Assembly (NCBI RefSeq): GCF_003076135.1
Contig: NZ_QDGZ01000002.1
Span: 1 to 64,000, forward strand
Reading direction: 5' to 3'
From: Nocardioides gansuensis
GTDB taxonomy: Bacteria > Actinomycetota > Actinomycetes > Propionibacteriales > Nocardioidaceae
Length of the DNA stretch: 64,000 nt
Below, in pieces: positions 45,188 to 53,288 of the stretch. Numbering within the stretch: the stretch's first letter is position 1; the number at the start of each line of letters is the position of its first letter. The position numbers and the translations under genes are program-made. Under the pieces are notes generated by a model, which was not told the origin of the DNA, made no database searches, and saw nothing but the letters and a program-made list of their open reading frames with translations.

Positions 45188-45307
45188 ATGAAGCTGCGCG
45201 TCAACGGGTCGGTGTGCACAGTCACGCGCGCTCGTGGACGCGACACCAACCGGTCACGCGTGAAGTTCGTGAGCGTGGAAGAACTGCTGGCCGCCAGTCG
45301 CACCTGA
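45188..45307 (+). pseudogene. Remnant of a second FprB-like gene (3' end)
   Basis: From ATG 45188 a 39-residue frame ends NRSRVKFVSVEELLAASRT, which matches the last residues of the FprB-like protein (SRVKFVSIEEMLAASRLNV at 14376). Upstream is the same operator as in front of that gene. More than 1.5 kb of coding DNA has been deleted between promoter and 3' end. The short frame might still be translated, but no function is expected. Confidence 0.8.
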
Positions 45308-45337
45308 CATCGCCCGCCCAAGGAGGTACCGACCCGC

Positions 45338-45937
45338 ATGGAGACTGAGAACGAGAACGCGATCAACCAGTTGCTGGATCGGCAGGCGATCCACGACTGC
45401 CTGGTCCGCTACAGCCGCGGTGTCGACCGCCTGGACCGTGAGCTGTTGCTGTCCGTGTACCACCCGGACGCCATCGACGACCATGGCATGTTCGTCGGCG
45501 GGCCGGAGGAGTTCGCCGACTGGGTCATCCCCATGCACACCTCGATGCACCTCAGCCAGCAGCACGTCCTGATGAACCACTCGTGCGAGCTGGACGGTTC
45601 CAGCGCGCACGCCGAGACCTACTACATGTTCGTGGGGATGAACCGGCAAGGACCTCCGGTCTCGATCAGCGGTGGGCGCTACGTGGATCGTTTCGAGAAG
45701 AGGGACGGCCGCTGGGCCATCGCACATCGGGTGTGTGTCCGTGACTGGATCCTGACTGACGAGGCCGTGGACCCGGACGACCCGGCCGCCTACACGGCGG
45801 TCAAGGGTGGCCTTCCTGCAGAGCTCGCGATGCTGATGGCATCGGCGACCCCATCCACCCGCGACCGCACGGACGCGTCGTACGCACGCCCTTTGGTCAT
45901 CAGCAATGAGCGGCTCGAAGCCGCTGATCGAGCCTGA
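45338..45937 (+). CDS. SnoaL-like/NTF2 family protein
   Basis: A 199-residue SnoaL_4-type alpha+beta barrel protein: QAIHDCLVRYSRGVDRLDRELLLSVYHPDAIDDHG is typical, with an Asp-His pair, and HAETYYMFVGMNRQG and GRYVDRFEKRDGRWAIAHR form the sheet. Such proteins in catabolic islands act as dehydratases, isomerases or hydroxylase-like small units. Reaction unknown. ATG 45338 follows AAGGAGG. It is downstream of the site-15 promoter and may now be expressed from it. Confidence 0.8.
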   Translation: METENENAINQLLDRQAIHDCLVRYSRGVDRLDRELLLSVYHPDAIDDHGMFVGGPEEFADWVIPMHTSMHLSQQHVLMNHSCELDGSSAHAETYYMFVGMNRQGPPVSISGGRYVDRFEKRDGRWAIAHRVCVRDWILTDEAVDPDDPAAYTAVKGGLPAELAMLMASATPSTRDRTDASYARPLVISNERLEAADRA

Positions 45938-45998
45938 TGGGACCGGGGCGCGCAACGAGCCGCGGGTGCCGGACGGCAGCTCGCGCGAGCGCCGACGC

Positions 45999-46277
45999 AT
46001 GACCATCGCGAAGGGGTCCGCCTCGCACGAGCAGGCGCGCTCGGCGTTCGCTACGTCGCCATTCTGGTCCACGACGCTCCAGGAAGGTCGACTGCAACGC
46101 GAGCCGACCTTGCAGGTGCACGCGAAGACCATGGGCACCGCCAAGACGCTGTGCGGCCAGTCGACCCTGTCCTGGGCCAAGTTCTGGGACGTCAGCTTCG
46201 CAACCGTCCGCACCGACCGCTGCCCCCGGTGCATTGAGGCCCTGATCACCCGCACCGACGTCGGTCGCAAGGACTAG
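45999..46277 (+). CDS. Small Cys/His protein, tandem copy 1 (unknown function)
   Basis: A 92-residue protein that I do not recognise. Its core, HAKTMGTAKTLCGQSTLSW then KFWDVSF and, after a short loop, CPRC, is repeated in the next gene. One His and three Cys suggest a small zinc site. ATG 45999 is preceded only by weak purines; the frame is open further upstream to 45906, so the start is uncertain. Confidence 0.6.
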   Translation: MTIAKGSASHEQARSAFATSPFWSTTLQEGRLQREPTLQVHAKTMGTAKTLCGQSTLSWAKFWDVSFATVRTDRCPRCIEALITRTDVGRKD

Positions 46278-46292
46278 CTTGCTTGGAATGAC

Positions 46293-46595
46293 ATGACCCT
46301 TTCGCGCCGAGGGCGAGACTTCCCCAACCTGGGCTCGCGCCGCGCGCCCGTCTCCAAAGCTGCGCGAGCACCCTTCTTCGTCTCTGGGCCTTTCGCGCGC
46401 CTTGCGGAGCCAGGGGACGGCTCTCACATCCTTGAAGGACCTCCATTCCACGCCAAGCGAATGGGGACGACCACAGCCATGTGCGGGCAGTCCGCAACCG
46501 GGTGGCGCAAGCTGTGGGAGGTCCCGTTCTCGGCCGACGTCCCAGGCGTGTGTCCAACATGTGCCGACGTCGTCCGACGCATCCATCGCGGCTAA
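46293..46595 (+). CDS. Small Cys/His protein, tandem copy 2 (unknown function)
   Basis: A 100-residue protein related to the preceding one: HAKRMGTTTAMCGQS, then W, KLWEVPF and CPTC in the same order and spacing. The N-terminal third is different and basic. Not recognised. The pair lies directly before the monooxygenase operator, but nothing in the sequence ties it to the pathway. ATG 46293 has no clear ribosome site; the start could be later. Confidence 0.6.
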   Translation: MTLSRRGRDFPNLGSRRAPVSKAARAPFFVSGPFARLAEPGDGSHILEGPPFHAKRMGTTTAMCGQSATGWRKLWEVPFSADVPGVCPTCADVVRRIHRG

Positions 46596-46703
46596 TAGTG
46601 CCACGGCACTCAGGTGGGCATGTGTGTTCTGACGCCGGAAGCCGCATCTTCGTCCGACGGCCTTGCTGGTTGACGGGGGTCTCGGTTGCATGTCAGAGTA
46701 TAA

Positions 46704-46721
46704 AAAACAATCGTTCGTTGG
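46704..46721. promoter_or_regulatory. Operator-like palindrome (island motif), site 16
   Basis: AAAACAATCGTTCGTTGG, 115 bases upstream of the BVMO start. It is the last instance of the motif that I find in the window. Confidence 0.55.
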
Positions 46722-46836
46722 ACCGACGCGGAGCTCAGAGCACGGCCGCGATGCATTCGTTATGGCCTTGCCCGCGAAAACCGAGTTTCCGCAGGACGCG
46801 CGCGGCTCGCGACGGGCCGATGAGAGGAAAACTGAG

Positions 46837-48474
46837 ATGACGAAAGAACCCGACTTCGACGCCGTCGTGATCGGTGCCGGTCTGAGCGGCCTGTACCAGG
46901 CCTATCGCCTTCGCGAAATGGGCTACCGGGTGCTCGGCGTGGAGGGGTCTGACGACATCGGTGGGGTCTGGCACCACAACCGCTACCCGGGGTGCCGCAT
47001 CGACTCCGAAAGCGAGGTCTACGGCTACTTCTGGAACGACCAGCTCATGCAGGAGTGGAACTGGTCCGAGCGCTTCGCCTCGCAGCCCGAGGTGCTGAGC
47101 TACATCCATCGCGCGGCCGAGATCATGGACATCCGCAAGGACTTCATCTTCAATGCCAAGGTCGACGAGGCGGTGTTTGACGAGCAGAACAACCTCTACA
47201 CGCTCGGGTTCCAGCAGCCGTACCGCGCGCCGGTCACCGCGCGGTTCGTGTTCTCAGCGCTAGGCCCGCTGTCCACTCCCCAGATGCCCAACCTGGCCGG
47301 AATCAACACGTTCAAGGGCGAGAGCTACCACACCGCGAACTGGCCGCGCGACCCCGAGGGGTTCGGCCCCGCCAAGCTGGACTTCACCGGCAAGCGAGTC
47401 GGCGTGATCGGGGTGGGATCGACCGGCGTGCAGGTGATCCAGGAGATGGCCAAGGTCGCCGGACACCTGACGGTGTTCATGCGGGACCCGAACTGGTGCA
47501 CCCCGCTGGGCAACGGGCCCATGACCCAGGAGCGGATGGACTACATCAAGTCCCACTACCCCGAGTTCACTGCCAAGTGCGACGCGTCCCTCGCCGGCTT
47601 CCCGCACGAGTTCATCCAAAAGGACCTGTTCGACGTCCCGAAGGAGGAACGCGACGCGACGCTCGAAGAGCTCTACAAGGGGCCCGGCTTCTCGCTGTGG
47701 CTCGGGGCCTACCAGGACGTCCTGTCGGACCCCGAAGCGAACAAGTACGTCTCGGACTTCGTGGCACAGAAGATCCGCGAACGGGTCAAGGACCCCCAGG
47801 TCGCCGAGCTGCTGATCCCCAAGGACCATGGCTTCGGGATGAAGCGGGTGCCGCTCGAGACCAACTACTACGAGGTCTACAACCAGGACAACGTCGAGAT
47901 CGTCGACCTCCACTCGACCTCGATCACCCGCGTCACGCCTGAGGGCATCGAGACCCCCGAGGGCCTGCACGAGCTCGACGTCATCATCTACGCCACGGGC
48001 TTCGACGCGGTCAAGGGATCGTGGAACCGCATCGACATCCGCGGTGTGGACGGCGTCGCGCTGAAGGACGAGTGGGAGAAGGGCATCACGACCTACATGG
48101 GTATGCAGTGCCCCGGGTTCCCCAACTTCTTCATGCTGGTCGGGCCGCAGAGTGGCGCCACCTTCTGCAACATTCCGCGCTGCTCTGCCCTGGCCATCGA
48201 CTGGCTGAGCGACATGATGGTCCGCGCGAAGGAGTCCGGCGTCCAGCGCATCGAACCCGAGCTCGCCGCGGCCGAGAGCTTCACGCTCTACGCCTCCAAA
48301 CTTCAGGCCAAGCTGCTGCTGGGCCAGACCAACTCTTGGTTCACCGGCATCAACACGAACATCCCGGGTCGCGACAAGCGCGAGGTGCTGCTGTTCGTCG
48401 GCGGCAACCCCAGGTTCCGGGCGTACTGCGACGACGTGAAGAAGCACGACTACAAGGGCTACGTCATGTCGTGA
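46837..48474 (+). CDS. Type I Baeyer-Villiger monooxygenase
   Basis: A 545-residue FAD/NADPH enzyme. FAD motif VVIGAGLSGLY (residues 10-20), the BVMO fingerprint FKGESYHTANWP (residues 159-170, FxGxxxHxxxW), the NADPH motif VGVIGVGSTGVQ, and the ATGFDAVKG end. Known members turn cyclic ketones into lactones; the length and DGVALKDEWEKGITTYMGM region resemble cyclohexanone/cyclopentanone-type enzymes. In this island it would insert oxygen into the remaining cyclopentanone after diketone cleavage (inference from camphor-type pathways). ATG 46837 follows GAGAGG. A 5' fragment of a paralogue is at 19825. Confidence 0.93.
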   Translation: MTKEPDFDAVVIGAGLSGLYQAYRLREMGYRVLGVEGSDDIGGVWHHNRYPGCRIDSESEVYGYFWNDQLMQEWNWSERFASQPEVLSYIHRAAEIMDIRKDFIFNAKVDEAVFDEQNNLYTLGFQQPYRAPVTARFVFSALGPLSTPQMPNLAGINTFKGESYHTANWPRDPEGFGPAKLDFTGKRVGVIGVGSTGVQVIQEMAKVAGHLTVFMRDPNWCTPLGNGPMTQERMDYIKSHYPEFTAKCDASLAGFPHEFIQKDLFDVPKEERDATLEELYKGPGFSLWLGAYQDVLSDPEANKYVSDFVAQKIRERVKDPQVAELLIPKDHGFGMKRVPLETNYYEVYNQDNVEIVDLHSTSITRVTPEGIETPEGLHELDVIIYATGFDAVKGSWNRIDIRGVDGVALKDEWEKGITTYMGMQCPGFPNFFMLVGPQSGATFCNIPRCSALAIDWLSDMMVRAKESGVQRIEPELAAAESFTLYASKLQAKLLLGQTNSWFTGINTNIPGRDKREVLLFVGGNPRFRAYCDDVKKHDYKGYVMS

Positions 48475-48531
48475 TCCGCCGCCACGTGCGCGAAGCAATC
48501 ACGGTGAAACCGCAGCGAAGGAGCAAAGGGA

Positions 48532-49275
48532 ATGACTCGACTGTCCGGCAAGACGGCCGTGGTGACAGGGGGCGGAAGCGGCCTGGGGTCGGCCATCGCG
48601 ACCGCCCTGGCGGCCGAAGGGGCGCATGTCCTGGTGGTGGACCGGCACGCCGAACCGGCTGAGGAGGTCGTCGGAAAGATCACGGCGGCCGGTGGGTCGG
48701 CGGCAGCCGAAACGTTGGACATCGGCGACCGCAAGGCTGTCAACGCCTTCGGTGCGCGCGTGGTGGAGCAGTACGGCACGCTCGATGTGCTGGTCAACAA
48801 CGCCGGCATCTCGCCGCGCAGCCGGCCGGAAGATCCCGATCAGGCCGAGCGGTGGGACGAGATAGTCAACGTCAACCTCACCGGGCACTGGGACGTCACC
48901 GTGGCCCTGCTGCCCGCGCTGAAGCATCCCGGTGCCAGCGTCATCTTCCTGTCGTCGATCGCCGGATTCACCGCGCCGAGGTCGAGCGCGGCCTACGGCG
49001 CCACCAAGGCAGGCGTCCGTTCCCTCGTGCAGTACTTCGCTCGCACGCTAGGTCCGACGGGTGGCCGGGTCAACGGATTGGCGCCGGGCCGCATGAAGAG
49101 CGGCCTGATGACGGTCACGGGCGAGGGCAACGAGAAGTTCCTGCAGCGGGTGCCGCTGGGTCGTGTGGGCGAGACCCACGAGATCGCCGGCCCCGCAGTC
49201 TTCCTCGCCTCCGACATGTCGTCCTACGTCACGGGTGTCACGATCCCCGTCGATGGGGGTTACCTGGCGCTCTGA
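48532..49275 (+). CDS. Short-chain dehydrogenase/reductase
   Basis: A 247-residue classical SDR: TGGGSGLG (residues 12-19), NNAGIS, Ser in VIFLSSIAG, YGATKAG with Tyr and Lys. VVDRHAEPAEE suggests NAD(H). It lies between the BVMO and the lactonase genes in one direction (57 and 36 bases apart), so it may make the ketone substrate of the BVMO or oxidise the hydroxy acid formed after lactone opening. ATG 48532 follows AAGGAG. Confidence 0.88.
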   Translation: MTRLSGKTAVVTGGGSGLGSAIATALAAEGAHVLVVDRHAEPAEEVVGKITAAGGSAAAETLDIGDRKAVNAFGARVVEQYGTLDVLVNNAGISPRSRPEDPDQAERWDEIVNVNLTGHWDVTVALLPALKHPGASVIFLSSIAGFTAPRSSAAYGATKAGVRSLVQYFARTLGPTGGRVNGLAPGRMKSGLMTVTGEGNEKFLQRVPLGRVGETHEIAGPAVFLASDMSSYVTGVTIPVDGGYLAL

Positions 49276-49311
49276 CTGGGCTTGCCGTCCCTCGCAAACA
49301 GGAGAAGACAC

Positions 49312-50277
49312 ATGGCGTTGACCACGATCGAGCCGTTCCGGCCGGAACACCTCACCCAGGTCGGCACTGGCTTGAACCGCCCGGAATGCGTTCTGGCTGC
49401 TCGAGACGGATCGCTGTACACCGGCGACTGGACTTTGGGCATCGCGCGTATCGCCCCTGACGGGACCACTGGCCCAGCGGTCGAGGCGGAGCTGGTCGCG
49501 CAGGGCTTCCGGCCGAACGGCATCGCGCTGACGCCGGACGGTGACTTCCTGTTCGCCAACATGGGGAGGGCAGGTGGCGTCTGGCGGGTCGGCCGGCAGG
49601 GTGACGCCCGCCCCTTCGCGACAGAGCTCGCGGGACATCCCATCTCGCGCACCAACTTCGTCCTGATGGACGGCGACCGGGCCTGGATCACGATCAGCTC
49701 GTTGTCGCGCCAGCACGAGCACTTCACTGCGCAGGAGGACACCGGGCAGATCCTGCTGGTGAAGAATGGTGAGGTGACCGTCGCCGCCGACGGACTGAAC
49801 TGGACGAATGAGGTGCGGATCTCGCCCGACGGCCGGCACCTCTTCGTCAATGAGACGTTCGCCTGCCGCACCACGCGGTACGACCTGGCAGCCGACGGCA
49901 CGTTGAGCAACCCCGTCCGGCTCAACTACCCGGGCGACACCTACCCCGATGGCATGGCCTTCGATGCCGAGGGCGCGCTATGGATCATCTGCGTCATCTC
50001 CAACCGTCTGATCCGTGTTGCGCCGGACCTGTCCTGGACGGTCCTGTTCGAGGACGTCGACCGCAGCGAGCTCGACCGCGTCGCCTCGGCTCACGCCGCC
50101 GGCCGCCTCACCTGGAATGACATTTCGCAGAGCCGTGGGTCTCGGGTGTCGAACCTGGCCAGCGTCGCCTTCGGAGGTCCAGATCTGAAGACGCTCTATC
50201 TGGGCGGACTCGGCGTGTCGGCGGTGCAGGTCCTGCAGTCACCGGTGGCTGGCGTGCCGATGGAGCATTGGCGATGA
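49312..50277 (+). CDS. SMP-30/gluconolactonase/LRE-family lactonase
   Basis: A 321-residue six-bladed beta-propeller of the SMP-30 group: RPECVLAARDGSLYTGDW in blade one, FRPNGIALTPDGDFLFANMG, WTNEVRISPDGRHLFVNET with the Asn/Asp of the metal site, and YPDGMAFDAEGALWI. Such enzymes hydrolyse lactones in a Ca- or Zn-dependent way. Following a BVMO and an SDR, the natural role is opening of the BVMO lactone. ATG 49312 follows AGGAG. Confidence 0.88.
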   Translation: MALTTIEPFRPEHLTQVGTGLNRPECVLAARDGSLYTGDWTLGIARIAPDGTTGPAVEAELVAQGFRPNGIALTPDGDFLFANMGRAGGVWRVGRQGDARPFATELAGHPISRTNFVLMDGDRAWITISSLSRQHEHFTAQEDTGQILLVKNGEVTVAADGLNWTNEVRISPDGRHLFVNETFACRTTRYDLAADGTLSNPVRLNYPGDTYPDGMAFDAEGALWIICVISNRLIRVAPDLSWTVLFEDVDRSELDRVASAHAAGRLTWNDISQSRGSRVSNLASVAFGGPDLKTLYLGGLGVSAVQVLQSPVAGVPMEHWR

Positions 50278-50290
50278 GTCGTGGTCGGTT

Positions 50291-51094
50291 TTGACGTTGG
50301 AGCCGCGGCCCCATCCGGCGTGGGTCTCGACCAGCTTCAGGCTGACTGAGCTCCTGGCCAGTCTCGATCTGTCGATGGATGGCGCGTCGGAGGTCGAGGT
50401 CGACTGCCTTCCCGCCGAGCACGGCGGCATCCTGGGGGCTCAGATGCTCGGGCAGGCGGTCTCGGCGTGCGAGACCGCGACCCCGGGCAAGGTCGTGATG
50501 AAGCTGTCGATGAACTTCCTGCGGCCGTCGCGGTGCACGTTGCCGGTGCGTGTGGCACGGCGTCACATCAGCAACGGTCGCCGGTTCGCCGTCGTCGAGG
50601 TCGACTTCGAGCAGGAGGGCCGGCTCGTTGCGCGAGGTGAGGCGCTGCTCGGGCCACCGTCGGACCACGTCGACGCGCTCGACGTCGACGTCGACGTCGA
50701 GGTGGCAGGAACGCCGACCGCGCGCGCTCTGTGGCCCTGGGAGATCTTGTCCCCGACGGACGACCCGTCGGCGAGCGCGGTGTGGACACGGGTCCCGATC
50801 CGCTCACTCACGCCTCGCGCCAGCAGGTCGTTGCTCGCGTACGCCACCGAACCCCTGACCGTCCCCCTGGTGATCGACCGGCACGGCATGCGCGAGCGCG
50901 GAGGTGAGATCCCCCAGGCGGTCCTATCGCACTCCATCACCTTCGCGGCGGCGTTCGACGCCCGGGACTGGCACCTGCACCAACCTGAGATCGTCGGCCA
51001 ACGAGGTCAGATCGTCACAGGGCGGGGCGCGGTGCTCGACAGGTCGGGGCGATGTGTCGCGACGACGGAGACGGTCGCTTCGGTCGAGCTCTGA
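50291..51094 (+). CDS. Double-hotdog acyl-CoA thioesterase-like protein
   Basis: A 267-residue TesB-like protein with two hotdog halves. The first shows HGGILGAQMLGQAVSACE and SMNFLRPSRCTLPVRV; the second, WTRVPIRSLTPR and LSHSITFAAAFDARDWHLHQP. It would hydrolyse an acyl-CoA, perhaps releasing stuck intermediates. The only in-frame start near the SMP-30 stop is TTG 50291, and no ribosome site is visible; a GTG at 50324 is another option. Last gene of the BVMO operon, convergent with the next. Confidence 0.78.
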   Translation: MTLEPRPHPAWVSTSFRLTELLASLDLSMDGASEVEVDCLPAEHGGILGAQMLGQAVSACETATPGKVVMKLSMNFLRPSRCTLPVRVARRHISNGRRFAVVEVDFEQEGRLVARGEALLGPPSDHVDALDVDVDVEVAGTPTARALWPWEILSPTDDPSASAVWTRVPIRSLTPRASRSLLAYATEPLTVPLVIDRHGMRERGGEIPQAVLSHSITFAAAFDARDWHLHQPEIVGQRGQIVTGRGAVLDRSGRCVATTETVASVEL

Positions 51095-51118
51095 GTCGCC
51101 ACGGAAGTCTCCCGAGAC

Positions 51119-51637
51119 TCACTCGATGACGACTCCACGTCGGTGCAGCTCCTTGAGCCCCTCGTAGATCCCTGCGCTGCCACGCACTTGCTCGATCTCG
51201 GCGTCCGTGAGGCCACGCCGCACCTTGGCCGGCACCCCTGCCACGAGGGATCGAGGTGGAACCACGGTTCCCTCCGTGACCACGGCGCCAGCAGCGATGA
51301 GCACTTCGTCCCCGATGTCCGCGCCGTTCATCACCGTCGCTCCCATGCCGACCAGCACGGTGTCGCCGATGGTCGCACCGTGGATGATCGCGCCGTGGCC
51401 GACGGTCACCCCTTCGCCGAGGGTGATGGGATGCCCCTCGTCCACGTGGAACACACAGTTGTCTTGCACGTTGGACCGGGGGCCCACGACGATGGATTCG
51501 TTCTCGGCGCGAAGGGCCGCCCCGTAGAAGACCGAGGCGCCCTCGCCCAGCTGGACCGAGCCGACGAGCACCGCACTGGGAGCGACCCACGCTGATGCCG
51601 CAACGATGGGCGAACGGTCGTCAAGGGCGATGAGCAT
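51119..51637 (-). CDS. Gamma-carbonic-anhydrase-like hexapeptide protein (CaiE/PaaY type)
   Basis: A 172-residue left-handed beta-helix protein with hexapeptide repeats and metal-type His residues (NCVFHVDEG, VGHGAIIHG). Members near CoA-transferases include CaiE and PaaY; PaaY acts as a thioesterase on ring-cleavage CoA esters. Here it directly follows a CaiB/BaiF gene, repeating the caiB-caiE style of linkage. ATG 51637 is 10 bases after the transferase stop; no good ribosome site is visible, so coupling is likely. Confidence 0.85.
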   Translation of the reverse strand: MLIALDDRSPIVAASAWVAPSAVLVGSVQLGEGASVFYGAALRAENESIVVGPRSNVQDNCVFHVDEGHPITLGEGVTVGHGAIIHGATIGDTVLVGMGATVMNGADIGDEVLIAAGAVVTEGTVVPPRSLVAGVPAKVRRGLTDAEIEQVRGSAGIYEGLKELHRRGVVIE

Positions 51638-51647
51638 GGCTTGCACG

Positions 51648-52862
<1,215 letters not shown>

Positions 52863-52901
52863 CTAAGGCCGGGCGCGCCTCGCGCCTTGACTGCTCCCGT
52901 C

Positions 52902-52965
52902 GTTCGACGAGGCGCCCTGGGACACTCGGCTGCGTAAGCGAGTGACCCGGGGCGTCTCGTCGAAC
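52902..52965. terminator. Long 27-bp hairpin
   Basis: The arms 52902-52928 and 52939-52965 pair over 27 positions with 24 Watson-Crick pairs, two G-T pairs and one mismatch, around a 10-base loop. It is much longer than an ordinary terminator. It forms the left end of a repeat that recurs at 56598. Confidence 0.75.
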
Positions 52966-53288
52966 ACGGGTCTATCGCACAGTGGCGCAGATCACAACGA
53001 TGCTTGAAAGGTCAACGTCGGACGACGGAACTTAGGTGGGCGGTGCCCGAGGTGGATCGGTGATGGCTCGAACGTTCGGCAGCTATGGGGTCGGATCGCT
53101 CGGCGCGGCAGGAAAAGAACCGGCGGCTGACTTTGGGCGGCCCGTCGCACGGGCCAGCGGTCGGTATGAGCGCCTGGGCTGGTGCCTGCGTGGAGCGGTA
53201 GTGTCGGTTGGGACGCCTCGAGGACACGGACCACATGACGGAAGCTGTCTTCTTCTCGCGGGGGCCTGCGGACTTGCCGTTGGAGGTT
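52902..53288. repeat. Direct repeat, copy 1 (about 385 bp, promoter region of the LuxR gene)
   Basis: From the hairpin through GTCTATCGCACAGTGGCGCA to the first ~18 codons of the LuxR gene, this DNA recurs at 56598-56978 with scattered differences and small indels. The copies are in the same orientation, 3.7 kb apart, and flank the LuxR gene. Confidence 0.88.

Noticed and set aside
51103..51116. AGTCTCCCGAGACT hairpin between convergent genes as a terminator
   Set aside because: Only a 6-bp stem with a 2-base loop, too weak to call.
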